This document shows, one piece after another, positions 34,301-43,279 of a DNA stretch of 64,000 nt. How positions within the stretch are numbered: position 1 is the first letter of the stretch; each line of letters begins with the position of its first letter. The translations under genes and the position numbers were made by a program. Source of the stretch: Mesorhizobium escarrei. Its GTDB lineage: Bacteria > Pseudomonadota > Alphaproteobacteria > Rhizobiales > Rhizobiaceae. Below the pieces are notes generated by a model. It was not told the DNA's origin. It searched no databases and saw nothing but the letters and a program-made list of their open reading frames with translations. Location: NCBI RefSeq assembly GCF_935825525.1, contig NZ_CAKXZT010000121.1:135049-199048 (forward strand), in the 5' to 3' direction.

Positions 34301-35446
34301 ATGTATCTGAGCGCGACGCACGAGCAGGTGCGAGACATGGCGAGGCAGTTCGCCGAGGATGTAATCCGCCCGCAAGCTGAGGCGCTCGACCGGGAGGAAC
34401 GATTTCCCGCCGAACTCTACCTGCAGATGGGAGAGCTTGGACTTTTCGGGATCGGCGTGCCGGAAGAGGAGGGCGGTCCTGGTTTCGATACGCTTGCCTA
34501 CGCCCTTGTCATGGAGGAGCTTTCCAAGGGTTACGCATCGGTGGCCGATCAGTGCGGCTTGGTCGAACTGGTGAGCTCGCTCCTTGTGCGCCACGGCACT
34601 GCATCGCAGAAGGCGCATTGGCTTAAGCCGCTTCTGAGTGCAGAGAAAAAGGGCGCCTATTGCATCACCGAGCCTGAAGCCGGAACAGACGTGTCTGGGA
34701 TCCGCACCACTGCGGACCGCGACGGCTCAGGCTGGCGATTGAATGGTGGCAAGATCTGGATTCACAACGCACCGGTGGCCGACGTTGGATTCGTGCTTGC
34801 TCGCACCGATAAGGCCGCTGGCCACAAGGGCATGAGCATTTTCATTGTTGATCTGACGTCCAAGGGGGTGGAGCGTGGCCCCAAGGAACACAAGATGGGA
34901 CAGCGTGCCAGTCAGGTCGGTACGCTCAATTTCACCGATGTGGCGCTGCCATCCGAGGCTCTTCTTGGCGAGGAGGGGCGGGGCTTCCACATGATGATGA
35001 GTGTTCTGGACAAAGGGCGCGTCGGAATAGCCGCGCTTGCAGTCGGACTTGGCCAGGCCGGTCTGGAAGCTGCGCTTGAGTACGCCCAGCAACGCAAGCA
35101 GTTCGGTTCGAAGATCAGCGAATTCCAGGGTGTACAATGGCTTCTGGCAGATATGGCTAAGGACATCGAAGCGGCCCGCCTCCTGGTCCACAGCGCCGCC
35201 GTCAAGATGGATCGCGGAGAGAATGCAACCAAGGCATGTTCCATAGCCAAGTGCTTCGCCAGCGATATGGCGGTAGCGCGCACTGCCGACGCGGTACAGG
35301 TTTTCGGGGGCAGCGGCTATATACGCGGCTTCGAGGTTGAGCGCCTTTATCGTGACGCCAAGATTACGCAGATATACGAAGGCACAAACCAGATTCAGCG
35401 CATGATCATCGCGCGCGAACTGGTCAAGCACGGCGCGCGCGCATGA
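34301..35446 (+). CDS. Acyl-CoA dehydrogenase
   Basis: A 381-residue FAD acyl-CoA dehydrogenase introducing an alpha-beta double bond into an acyl-CoA. First signature AYCITEPEAGTDVSGIRT (FAD/substrate), second region QRKQFGSKISEFQGVQWLLA, and the catalytic Glu in TQIYEGTNQIQRMIIAR at the usual C-terminal place (about 367). Electrons would pass to ETF. It overlaps the SDR start by 4 nt (ATGA). First gene of the operon acyl-CoA dehydrogenase - SDR - DUF993 - TIM-barrel. Confidence 0.94.
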   Translation: MYLSATHEQVRDMARQFAEDVIRPQAEALDREERFPAELYLQMGELGLFGIGVPEEEGGPGFDTLAYALVMEELSKGYASVADQCGLVELVSSLLVRHGTASQKAHWLKPLLSAEKKGAYCITEPEAGTDVSGIRTTADRDGSGWRLNGGKIWIHNAPVADVGFVLARTDKAAGHKGMSIFIVDLTSKGVERGPKEHKMGQRASQVGTLNFTDVALPSEALLGEEGRGFHMMMSVLDKGRVGIAALAVGLGQAGLEAALEYAQQRKQFGSKISEFQGVQWLLADMAKDIEAARLLVHSAAVKMDRGENATKACSIAKCFASDMAVARTADAVQVFGGSGYIRGFEVERLYRDAKITQIYEGTNQIQRMIIARELVKHGARA

Positions 35447-36222
35447 GCTCCGTTCGCCAAGCTGCTTTTATCACGGGCTCGAGTCGCGGCATCGGTCTGG
35501 CGACGGCGGTGGAACTCGCGCGCAATGGCTTCGACATCGCTCTGAATGGACCGATCGAGGATGCTGAGCTTGCAGCAGCAGAAAAAGCAGTGGCCGCCGA
35601 AGGCGCCAAAACCGTCAGAGTGCCGGGCGACGTCAGTGTGACCGCTTCTCATGCAGCGATGCTGGAGCAAGCCGAAGCGGCAATCGGACCGCTGTCAACA
35701 CTGGTCAACAATGCCGGCGTGTCAGTGCTGAACCGCGGTGACCTCCTGGATGTGTCGGAGGACAGCTACGACCGCTGCATGGCGGTCAATGCGAAGGCGC
35801 AGTTCTTCATGTCGCAGGCTTTTGCGCGATTGCTTGTAAGTCGGACCCGGGATGACGGCCGCTTTTACAGTCTCATCAACGTATCTTCCTCCAACGCCGT
35901 TGCTGTAGCCGTGCAGCGCGGTGAATATTGCACGTCAAAGGCCGCTGCGGCGATGATCGCCAAGGTGTTCGCAGTGCGTCTCGGCAGCGAGGGGATCGCT
36001 GTCTACGATATCCAGCCCGGCGTGATCGAGACCGACATGACCCGGGTAGCGCGGGATATGTATCAAAAACGGATATCCGAACAAGGCCTAACGCTTTTTC
36101 CGCGGCTCGGCGACCCGTCCGAAATCGGTCGCATTATCGCAACGCTTGCAACAGGTGGTCTGCCCTATACGACCGGGCATGTGATCTCTGCTGATGCCGG
36201 CATGCTTGTGTCGCGTTTCTGA
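35443..36222 (+). CDS. SDR family oxidoreductase (FabG-like)
   Basis: A 259-residue short-chain dehydrogenase: TGxxxGIG as ITGSSRGIGLATAVELARNG, NNAG as LVNNAGVS, Ser in NVSSSNAVAV and YxxxK as YCTSK. It most likely oxidises a 3-hydroxyacyl-CoA or related alcohol formed by the hydratases of the island. The end VISADAGMLVSRF is that of FabG-like proteins. Tightly coupled to the acyl-CoA dehydrogenase by overlap; the DUF993 gene starts 7 nt later. Confidence 0.92.
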   Translation: MSSVRQAAFITGSSRGIGLATAVELARNGFDIALNGPIEDAELAAAEKAVAAEGAKTVRVPGDVSVTASHAAMLEQAEAAIGPLSTLVNNAGVSVLNRGDLLDVSEDSYDRCMAVNAKAQFFMSQAFARLLVSRTRDDGRFYSLINVSSSNAVAVAVQRGEYCTSKAAAAMIAKVFAVRLGSEGIAVYDIQPGVIETDMTRVARDMYQKRISEQGLTLFPRLGDPSEIGRIIATLATGGLPYTTGHVISADAGMLVSRF

Positions 36223-36229
36223 GGTCAAA

Positions 36230-37378
36230 ATGAATATCCAGCTTCCCGACGATCGAGGCGTTCTTTCCCCGTACTCACTGATTGGAAAACCCATTGAAGC
36301 AACGCCGCTTGGCGAGGATTCTTGTCGCGTGGTACTTTCAGCTGCGCACGTTGTGGCCAATTCTTTCACGGACCAGGATCCCTCCGGTCCGGCGGATGTA
36401 GACTGGGAGGCCACCATGGCCTTCCGCCGTCATCTCGCCAGTCTCGGCCTTGGGATTGCGGAAGCCATGGATACTGCGCAACGCGGCATGGGCCTCGACT
36501 GGCCAGTCGCACTCGAATTGATACGCCGGACAAAGTCCGAACTTCCCGACGCGCTTGTATTTAACGGTGCAGGCACCGACCAGCTCGAAGCCGACGGAGC
36601 GCGTTCGCTTGACGATGTTCGTCGTGCCTACTTCGAGCAGGTCGAGGCGATCCAGAAGATCGGCGGCCGGATTATTCTGATGGCGAGCCGGGCGCTTGCG
36701 AAGGTCGCAGCAACGCCGACAGATTATGAAGCCGTCTATCGCGATGTGCTGGCGCAGTGCGAGGGCAAGGTCATCCTGCATTGGTTGGGCGACATGTTTG
36801 ATCCCGCGCTTGCCGGCTATTGGGGCGCGGACAAATTCGACGAGGCACTGGAGACCTGCCTTGCCGTAATCGGCGAAAACCGGGACAAAGTCGACGGTAT
36901 CAAGATCTCGCTGCTCGACAAGGACAAGGAGATCGCGATGCGGCGGCGGCTGCCGGTCGGCGTCAAAATGTATACGGGCGACGACTTCAATTATCCCGAA
37001 CTCATTGAAGGTGACGATAGCGGCCACTCCCATGCACTGCTCGGCATATTCGATCCGTTGGCGCCCGCCGCCGCTTATGCCATATCGAGGCTTGGGGCCG
37101 GTGACGTAGCCGCCTTCCGACGGACCCTCGATCCAACAGTTCCGCTCGCCCGTCTGATCTTCCGCGCTCCGACCCGCTTCTACAAGACGGGTGTGGTATT
37201 CTTGGCCTGGTTGAACGGTTTCCAGGACCATTTCGTAATGCTGAATGGTGCGCAGGCGATGCGGCCACTTCCTTATTTCGTCGATATTTTCAAGCTCGCC
37301 GACGCAAATGGCCTGTTGCGTAATCCTGATCTGGCGGAAGCGCGTATGCGCAAACTGCTTGCGGTGTATGGCGTCTGA
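36230..37378 (+). CDS. DUF993 protein, dihydrodipicolinate-synthase-like
   Basis: A 382-residue protein of the DUF993 family, classed with the DapA/aldolase TIM barrels. A lysine in VDGIKISLLDKDKE stands where DapA-type enzymes carry their Schiff-base lysine (GIKxS), and GRIILMASRAL, VILHWLGDMFDPA and VKMYTGDDFNYPEL fit barrel strands. The reaction is unknown. In this operon, after dehydrogenation and hydroxyl oxidation steps, a retro-aldol or decarboxylating cleavage is the likeliest role. The start is the ATG after GAGGTCAAA rather than the upstream in-frame ATG inside the SDR gene. Confidence 0.82.
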   Translation: MNIQLPDDRGVLSPYSLIGKPIEATPLGEDSCRVVLSAAHVVANSFTDQDPSGPADVDWEATMAFRRHLASLGLGIAEAMDTAQRGMGLDWPVALELIRRTKSELPDALVFNGAGTDQLEADGARSLDDVRRAYFEQVEAIQKIGGRIILMASRALAKVAATPTDYEAVYRDVLAQCEGKVILHWLGDMFDPALAGYWGADKFDEALETCLAVIGENRDKVDGIKISLLDKDKEIAMRRRLPVGVKMYTGDDFNYPELIEGDDSGHSHALLGIFDPLAPAAAYAISRLGAGDVAAFRRTLDPTVPLARLIFRAPTRFYKTGVVFLAWLNGFQDHFVMLNGAQAMRPLPYFVDIFKLADANGLLRNPDLAEARMRKLLAVYGV

Positions 37379-37390
37379 GGGGGCACCGAC

Positions 37391-38251
37391 ATGCGTGATT
37401 TCGCAAAGGATCACTCAGCCCTTGCCCTGAATACCGCGACTCTCGGCCATAATGTCGAAAGTCAAGGAGCGGGCTGGTCTCCGGAACGGGTAATCGATGC
37501 CTGTGCGGAACGCGGCTTTGGAGCTATAACCTTTTGGCGCCGCGAGATCGGGGGGAGAGCGGTCGAGATCGGCGAGCGCACAAGAGCCGCCGGGCTTTCC
37601 GTCAGCGGTCTGTGCCGTTCACCATTTCTGGTCGGTCCGCTCGCGCCACCGACCCGGCAAGCTGTTCTCGATGATTTTCACTCGTCGATTGACATGGCGG
37701 CCGGCCTGAAAGCAGCTTGTCTCACGATTTGCGTAGGCGGCGTGGTCGCAGGCACGCACAGTATGGCGGAGAGCCTGAAGCGGGTTGCGGAAATCATTGC
37801 GGAAGCCGCGCCTTACGCCGCGCAATCGAATGTGACGCTGGCTCTCGAGCCGCTAAATCCCGTCTATGGCGGAAACCGCTCCTGCCTGGTCACCGTACGT
37901 GACGCGGTCCATCTCTGTGAAACGATCGGCCATTCGGCGATCGCCATCGCTGTCGATGTCTATCATGTCTGGTGGGATCTCTCGCTTGGGGTGGAACTCA
38001 AGCGCGCCAGCGCGGTCCGGATCGCCGGATATCACCTATGCGACTGGCTCGCCGACACGCGCGACGTGCTTCTGGATCGCGGCATGATGGGCGATGGTGT
38101 GGCAGACCTGAAGGCTTTGCGCCGGGCTGTCGAGGAAGCCGGCTACACCGGTCCTTGCGAGGTGGAAGTTTTCTCTGTGAATAATTGGTGGAAGCGAGAT
38201 CCCAACGATGTTTTGGACATCTGCGTCGAACGGTTCAAGGCAGTTTGTTGA
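37391..38251 (+). CDS. Sugar phosphate isomerase/epimerase family TIM barrel
   Basis: A 286-residue xylose-isomerase-like TIM barrel. The metal ligands can be read in order: Glu in LALEPLNPVYGG, Asp in AVDVYHVWWD, His in YHLCDWLADTR and Glu in CEVEVFSVNNWW. Such proteins isomerise or epimerise sugars and inosose-type compounds, or dehydrate them. Last gene of the operon. Its presence beside DUF993 and an aldose-dehydrogenase-like reductase suggests the substrate has a sugar or cyclitol part. Confidence 0.85.
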   Translation: MRDFAKDHSALALNTATLGHNVESQGAGWSPERVIDACAERGFGAITFWRREIGGRAVEIGERTRAAGLSVSGLCRSPFLVGPLAPPTRQAVLDDFHSSIDMAAGLKAACLTICVGGVVAGTHSMAESLKRVAEIIAEAAPYAAQSNVTLALEPLNPVYGGNRSCLVTVRDAVHLCETIGHSAIAIAVDVYHVWWDLSLGVELKRASAVRIAGYHLCDWLADTRDVLLDRGMMGDGVADLKALRRAVEEAGYTGPCEVEVFSVNNWWKRDPNDVLDICVERFKAVC

Positions 38252-38575
38252 GCAATCGAAAAATGCGTCGGCTTTGAAGAAGAGGCCGATCGTGAGAGGG
38301 GCGAGCTGAATAGCGATGGCGTCGAATCTGACACACAGCACCAGGTCCGCGGTGCAGCGATCGGTGTGCCGCCAAGACGTCACCAGAGAAGGTCGCCAAA
38401 CACCTTCCCAGCTCACATTTTGGGCGAAAGTCCGAGGCGTGACCAGAGCCATGGTGTTTGAGGCCACTTTGGCTCTTAATTCGGAATGGCTGGCCGAAGA
38501 TGACCTGTTCTTGGCTCGCTTGTCAGGACCATGCTGACGGCGCACGGTTCCGAAGAACTAGCGAAAGAGGTTTTT
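38252..38575. other. Gap before the cupin gene
   Basis: No recognisable gene. A minus-strand open frame spans it, but it overlaps the TIM-barrel gene and shows no known motif. No copy of the island's operator palindrome is present, so the cupin-SDR pair may lie outside that regulon. Confidence 0.4.
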
Positions 38576-39073
38576 ATGTATCAATCCTTCAACGGCTCGG
38601 CTCATCCGCTGGCACCCAAAGAAATCGCTATCGCCGCCGTCCCCAACGACGAGCGCGTCTGGGTGCCCCAGGCAGAGGGCGTGTGGTTCCGGCCGCTTAT
38701 GCTCAACACATTGCAGGGGCAGTGGTGCAATCTGCTTCGCGTGCGTCGCGCCGGGATCCTGAGCCGCCACCTGCATCCGGCCCCCGTGCATGGCTATGTG
38801 ATCAAGGGCCGCTGGCACTATCTCGAGCACGACTGGGTGGCAGAGACTGGATCCTACGTGTTCGAGCCGCCCGGCGAGATACACACGCTCACGGTGCCCG
38901 ATGACGTAGCCGAGATGATCACCTTCTTCAACATCTCCGGCTGCATGGTTTACCTGGACAAGGACAACAAGCAGATTGGATTCGAAGACGTTTTTACAAA
39001 GATCGATATGTGCAGAAAGCACTATGCAAGCGTGGGTCTAGGTGAGGATTTCGTCGATCAATTCGTGCGATAG
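38576..39073 (+). CDS. Cupin of the 2,4'-dihydroxyacetophenone dioxygenase family
   Basis: A 165-residue cupin. VWVPQAEGVWFRPLMLNT, RHLHPAPVHGYVIKGRWHYL, EHDWVAETGSYVFEPPGE and IHTLTVPDDVAEMITFF match the family of 2,4'-dihydroxyacetophenone dioxygenase, an iron enzyme cleaving a carbon-carbon bond next to a keto group. The His residues at HLHP, PVHG and IHTL and the Glu in PPGE can form the metal site. Whether the real substrate is aromatic is not known. The start is the ATG of MYQSFN, after GAAAGAGG. Confidence 0.82.
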   Translation: MYQSFNGSAHPLAPKEIAIAAVPNDERVWVPQAEGVWFRPLMLNTLQGQWCNLLRVRRAGILSRHLHPAPVHGYVIKGRWHYLEHDWVAETGSYVFEPPGEIHTLTVPDDVAEMITFFNISGCMVYLDKDNKQIGFEDVFTKIDMCRKHYASVGLGEDFVDQFVR

Positions 39074-39147
39074 TTCCGGCGCAATCCCTCTTCTACGGCG
39101 GTGAGTTCGCGCTGTGCCACCGAGTTGAGAGCCGAGGAGAGTGTTCA

Positions 39148-39885
39148 GTGACTGAGTCCACATGGTCCACGCGCTTTTTCGCGGGCAAGAATGTTGTCAT
39201 AACCGGCGGCACCACGGGAATCGGAAATGGTATTGCTTCGGCGTTCGCCGAGGCTGGAGCAACCGTCCACGCGACGGGTGCTACGGCTGCCGAGGTAGAG
39301 ACCGCTCGCGGGTACGGGTCCGCCATCGTATACTCCGTCCTCGACGTGCGGGACACGGCGGCGGTCAATGAGTATGCCATTCAGTTCACATCCGTTGCAG
39401 CTCTCGTGAATTGCGCCGGGGTTAACCTGCGCGCCGCCGAGTTCACTGCCCAAGGCTTCGAAACGGTAGTTGACATCAATCTGACGGGCTCCATGCGCTG
39501 CGCTAGCGCATTCCGATCGGCGCTCTCCAACGGTGGTGCCATCCTGAACATCGCCTCGATGTTCGCGTTTTTCGGCGCGCCGCACGCTCCGGCCTACGCC
39601 GCCTCCAAGGGCGCGATCGTGCAACTCACCAAATCGCTCGCGATCGCCTATGCCGAGGCGGGCATCCGCGTGAATGCGTTGGCGCCTGGCTGGATCGAGA
39701 CCGCCATGACCGCGGTGCCGCGTGCCGATCCTACTCGCAACGCCGAGCTAATGAAACGCACCCCGATGGGTCGTTGGGGGACGCCGGGCGACCTGACGGG
39801 CCCCGCGCTCTTTCTATGTTCGCCGCTCGCCGGCTTCGTTACCGGGGCGATTTTGCCCGTTGACGGCGGCTATCTCATTGCCTGA
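39148..39885 (+). CDS. SDR family oxidoreductase
   Basis: A 245-residue short-chain dehydrogenase: NVVITGGTTGIGNGIASAFA (NAD fold), NCAG in place of NNAG, NIASM near the catalytic Ser, YAASK as the YxxxK pair, and PVDGGYLIA at the end. The start is a GTG preceded by GAGGAG 8 nt upstream. It follows the cupin gene by 74 nt on the same strand and probably acts on the same pathway. Confidence 0.88.
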   Translation: MTESTWSTRFFAGKNVVITGGTTGIGNGIASAFAEAGATVHATGATAAEVETARGYGSAIVYSVLDVRDTAAVNEYAIQFTSVAALVNCAGVNLRAAEFTAQGFETVVDINLTGSMRCASAFRSALSNGGAILNIASMFAFFGAPHAPAYAASKGAIVQLTKSLAIAYAEAGIRVNALAPGWIETAMTAVPRADPTRNAELMKRTPMGRWGTPGDLTGPALFLCSPLAGFVTGAILPVDGGYLIA

Positions 39886-40020
39886 GTTCCCACCGCCCAA
39901 GACTTGCCAGAATTGGCATCGATCTGCGGGGACCGGGCGTTGCGGTCGTAAAACACCACACTGGACAATCGTAATTATTTGTGTGGAACGTGATGCAGCG
40001 TGATCTCGACCGGAAGTAAG

Positions 40021-40345
40021 CGTGCGCAAGAGGCCCCCCATCAAGGATATCGCCAAGGCCGCCGAATTGTCGACGACGGCGGTCTCCTATGCGTTGTCGG
40101 GAAAGGGACGACTCTCGGTGCAGATCCAGGAAACGGTAAGAAGAATCGCCGACGAGGTTGGGTTTATTCGGGACGACACGCTGCTCGCCTGAGGACCGGC
40201 CAGTCTAATCCTCTGGCCGCGATTGTACATGACATGTCCAACCCCTTCTTTGCCGAATTACTCAGCGATTGTGACGTCCGCCTATGAGGCCGGCTATCTG
40301 ACAATCGTCGCGAACGCCAAGGACGACTCAATCCGGCGGCCTTGC
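40021..40345 (+). pseudogene. LacI family regulator, N-terminal part, frameshifted
   Basis: From a GTG the frame encodes a LacI HTH (PPIKDIAKAAELSTTAVSYA, LSGKGRLS, VRRIADEVGF) and stops at 40190. A second frame continues the family (SNPLAAIVHDMSNPFFAELL), and a third gives YEAGYLTIVANAKDDS, so at least two frameshifts are needed. The core domain is then lost at the junction with a HTH fragment on the other strand. Probably once the regulator of the cupin-SDR pair. Confidence 0.7.
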
Positions 40346-40478
40346 CGATCTTGATGAACGATGGACCGATGCGCATCATTCTCCAATTCCGCAGCGTGCC
40401 TTAGCTGACCTTGCCACGGTAGCGGGCAAGGACTTCTTCTGGCGTCAGGTAGGCTGGGTCGACACGAGATCTCCTCAA
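40345..40478 (-). pseudogene. Excisionase-like HTH protein with in-frame stop
   Basis: The minus strand encodes YLTPEEVLARYRGKVS, an in-frame TAA at 40401-40403, then GTLRNWR and IGPSFIKIGKA. This is the pattern of the small MerR/excisionase-type DNA-binding proteins common on rhizobial plasmids and islands. The stop and the lost C-terminus mark it as dead. Its end meets the LacI fragment near 40345. Confidence 0.6.
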
Positions 40479-41009
40479 GACGTTCAATTGTGCAGTGGGC
40501 TGTTGCACAATTTGATGCGCCTTAGGGAGAGCCCGAGCGGACCCGCGAGGGAGGCCGCATTGAATGCATCCCACAGGGTAGGCAGTTGGGAGAGGTAGGC
40601 TGTGCTATCTGGTGCCGTCACCGCAGACTTCTGGTCGTGACACGACGAAGAAGTGCTCAGGCGATGATGACCGCTTTGCACCTCATGCGTTTCAGCCATT
40701 CGAGGCGCCTTGCTTCGGCTTGCCTTTGATTGATGACTTGGTTCAAGCGCTGCCGCTTGGTGCCGATAAGCTCAGCGATCGTCTACCACGTGAGCGATAC
40801 GTCGACCGCAGGGTGGCCGCGGCCTTTTGCGAACAGAAGCAGGCGAGTTGCCACTCGCGCCTAGTTCCAAGCTTGACCGCGTCGATCCGATAACGTTGCT
40901 CGTGCACGCGCTGCGCCTGCATAAGTACGTATCATTCGTCGCCAAATGCATGAGCGTCGTGTCCGTCAGCGCCCCCAGCAATCCATCGTGCAACCGGCGT
41001 TGTCGGGTG
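40479..41009. other. Gap with a possible coding remnant
   Basis: On the minus strand near 40662-40785 a frame ending RQAEARRLEWLKRMRCKAVI looks coding but has no start and no family I can name. The rest shows nothing recognisable. The region lies between mobile-element debris and the CGNR regulator. Confidence 0.35.
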
Positions 41010-41588
41010 TCAGTTCTCCGATAGTGACCGCTCCGCCGCACGGATGCGATAGCGAGCCGCATGGATGCGATTGCCGCAGGTGCGACTATCGCAATACAGC
41101 CGCTTGCCATTGCGGGTGGTGTCAAAGAAGAGGCGGTTGCAGGCGTTCCCAGAGCAGGTACGCAGCCGCTGCCATTCGCCGATGATAATGAGCCGCGACA
41201 GGGCATAGGCGGTGACGCCCTTGAGGTGGTCGACATACGAGGCGTCCTCAAGGGTATAGTGGAAATGCGGCCGGGGATCCTCGGCATGCGTGACGATCTG
41301 CGGGATCGCGGACGCTGAGTAGAAAAGCTCGTTCAGCATTGTGAAACGCTGCCGGTTATCGGGCGCCTTCACGATGTCGTCGAGCCGGTCGCGCAGCTTG
41401 CGCATGGCGAGAATCTCGGCCTTCGAGCCATCGGGCTGGTAATAGACCCTGGCCTCGCCTCCCATAGCGCGAAGCGTGTCGGTGTCGTTGAGCCCCTCTT
41501 CGCCACCGCGAGCGGGAGAGGTGTTGATCAGCGCGACCGTCATTTCTGCGGAGGGCCGAACGTCAGGACCGAAAAGAAAGTCATTCAT
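41010..41588 (-). CDS. CGNR zinc-finger transcriptional regulator
   Basis: A 192-residue protein with an N-terminal ABATE-type domain (starting MNDFLFGPDV; RDRLDDIVKAPDNRQRFTML) and a C-terminal CGNR zinc finger: Cys in LRTCSGNACNRLFFD, Cys in RLYCDSRTCGNRIHAARYR. Such proteins are stress or catabolite-linked regulators. It is divergent from the Liv-type importer operon across a 355-nt region with a good promoter, so it is the probable local regulator. The start is the ATG of MNDFLF; a longer frame upstream exists. Confidence 0.85.
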   Translation of the reverse strand: MNDFLFGPDVRPSAEMTVALINTSPARGGEEGLNDTDTLRAMGGEARVYYQPDGSKAEILAMRKLRDRLDDIVKAPDNRQRFTMLNELFYSASAIPQIVTHAEDPRPHFHYTLEDASYVDHLKGVTAYALSRLIIIGEWQRLRTCSGNACNRLFFDTTRNGKRLYCDSRTCGNRIHAARYRIRAAERSLSEN

Positions 41589-41775
41589 TGTCAGGTTGCT
41601 CCCAGCCGGCTGGCGGCATGTCAGGCAAGACATCGGCTAAATAGGTTGCTCAAGCCAAGCCATATGCCCGACCCGTGTCACGATGCGCGCGGCGGGCGGC
41701 GCTACCCCGACCGCGCGCTGCAATCGCGGTTTGCCTAAAAAAGCGCGTTTGCGCAAGGCGTCAGTATCAAATCTA

Positions 41776-41803
41776 TTGACACTCCTTTTTTCAGAGTTAT
41801 CAA
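41776..41803 (+). promoter_or_regulatory. Sigma-70-like promoter for the Liv-type operon
   Basis: TTGACA and TATCAA separated by 16 nt in an A/T-rich stretch, about 140 nt upstream of the binding-protein start. The region 41589-41943 holds no gene. The long leader could contain the regulator's binding site. Confidence 0.5.
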
Positions 41804-41943
41804 TTTCGCCACTGATTGGTGTTCTCCGGTGGTTGGCGGGCCAGCATCCAATCTGGTCGAAAGTGAGGGGGTAGGAGCAAATATACTTTTACTCATTATG
41901 GTATTTCTCTGACGTTCAACTCCAACTGATAGAGAAGGCGTAA

Positions 41944-43140
41944 ATGATGTCCATAGTTTCCAAGGCCGCGCTTCGGCGCGCCATACCTGCCATTGCGTCC
42001 TTCGCGGTCGCGAGCATCGTCCTGCCGGGTCTTTGCGGCACCTCAGCCTTTGCGGCCGACACTGATGCGGTTCACATCGCTTCCACCGCACCCTTGACCG
42101 GATCGGCCGCCGCCTACGGAATTGAAACGATGAACGGCGTCCATCTCGCCGTCGAGGAAATCAACGCGGCGGGCGGCATCGGCGGCAAGCCTATCAAGCT
42201 CAGCGAATATGATGACCAGTGCGACCCGACGCCGGCGGCGACGGCGGCCAACCAGATCATCAGCGACAAGGCCGTCGTCGCGGTTGTGGGCAACGTCTGC
42301 AGTTCGGCGACGCTCGCGCAGATGCCGATCTTCGGGCGGGTGGGTATGCCGGTCCTCGCAGCGACGACGAGCTCGCCGGCGCTTTCGGCCAAGGGCTTCG
42401 AGAACTTCGCGCGCATTATCCCGAACGACGATATCCAGGGCGTGGCGAGCCTGGACCTCGGCACCAAGGTGCTGGGCTACAAGCGCATCGCCGTGCTTTA
42501 TCCGAGCGACGACTATGGCCAAGCTCTTCTGGCGATTGCAAAGAGGGCCGCAACGGCTTCGGGCGCCGAGCTCGTCGCCGCCGAGACCTACATCACCGGC
42601 TCGACCAATGATTTCTCGTCGGTCCTCGCCAACATCGCGGCGGCAAATCCCGATGCGCTTTTCCTCGCCGGCTACTACGCCGACATGGGCGCCGCCGTGA
42701 GCCAGTCGGTCCGCGCCTTCGGCGACAAGCACATCGCGCTTCTCGCCAACGCCCAGACCCAGGTCCCCGAATATGTCTCTCTCGCCGGGGCTGCGGCCGA
42801 AGGCACCTGGGTCACCAATGTCTATGACATCAACAACCCGAGTGAGCAGAACAAGGCGTTCGTCGCGGCCTACACCAAGAAGTTCAATGCCGAGCCGGGC
42901 GTCCAGGCAGCAGCCGGCTACGACAACATCTATGTCCTGAAGCAGGCGATCGAAGAGAACAAAGGCTCGACCGAAAACCTCATGCCGGTCATTCGCGCGA
43001 CCAAGCATGAGGGCGCGATGGGCACCATCAGCTTTGACAAGAACGGCGACAATATCGGCGGCTCGCTTGTCGTGCTGCGGCTGACCGGCGGCAAGTGGGT
43101 GTTCGACGACGAGAGCACCAAGAAGTTAAACGCCCACTGA
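41944..43140 (+). CDS. Liv-type ABC substrate-binding protein
   Basis: A 398-residue periplasmic protein of the branched-chain amino acid / aromatic-acid binding family (Peripla_BP_6). A Sec signal peptide (RRAIPAIASFAVASIVLPGL, cleavage near SAFAA) is followed by IASTAPLTGSAAAYGIETMN, GGKPIKLSEYDDQCDP, VVAVVGNVCSSAT and YPSDDYGQALL. Family ligands include branched-chain amino acids, amides, benzoates and similar. GAAGG precedes the ATG. First gene of a seven-gene operon. Confidence 0.92.
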   Translation: MMSIVSKAALRRAIPAIASFAVASIVLPGLCGTSAFAADTDAVHIASTAPLTGSAAAYGIETMNGVHLAVEEINAAGGIGGKPIKLSEYDDQCDPTPAATAANQIISDKAVVAVVGNVCSSATLAQMPIFGRVGMPVLAATTSSPALSAKGFENFARIIPNDDIQGVASLDLGTKVLGYKRIAVLYPSDDYGQALLAIAKRAATASGAELVAAETYITGSTNDFSSVLANIAAANPDALFLAGYYADMGAAVSQSVRAFGDKHIALLANAQTQVPEYVSLAGAAAEGTWVTNVYDINNPSEQNKAFVAAYTKKFNAEPGVQAAAGYDNIYVLKQAIEENKGSTENLMPVIRATKHEGAMGTISFDKNGDNIGGSLVVLRLTGGKWVFDDESTKKLNAH

Positions 43141-43148
43141 CAGCTGGC

Positions 43149-43175
43149 GCCGAACCCCGAGTATCGGCGTTCGGC
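43149..43175. terminator. Hairpin between binding-protein and LivH-like genes
   Basis: GCCGAA and TTCGGC enclose an inner stem CCGA-GTA-TCGG. It lies 9 nt after the binding-protein stop and lacks a T-run, so it is more likely an mRNA-stabilising hairpin. Confidence 0.5.
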
Positions 43176-43279
43176 TCGACACCCTCAATCCGTTCCCAAT
43201 CCGCGTCTCGGCGACGCTACTCATCGCCGGTGACGATCAGGGCGCAATAGTCGGTGACGCAATAGAAGGTCAAAGGCAG

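Noticed and set aside
38036..38545. Minus-strand protein opposite the TIM-barrel gene's 3' end
   Set aside because: No motif or plausible ribosome-binding site, and it overlaps a clear gene.
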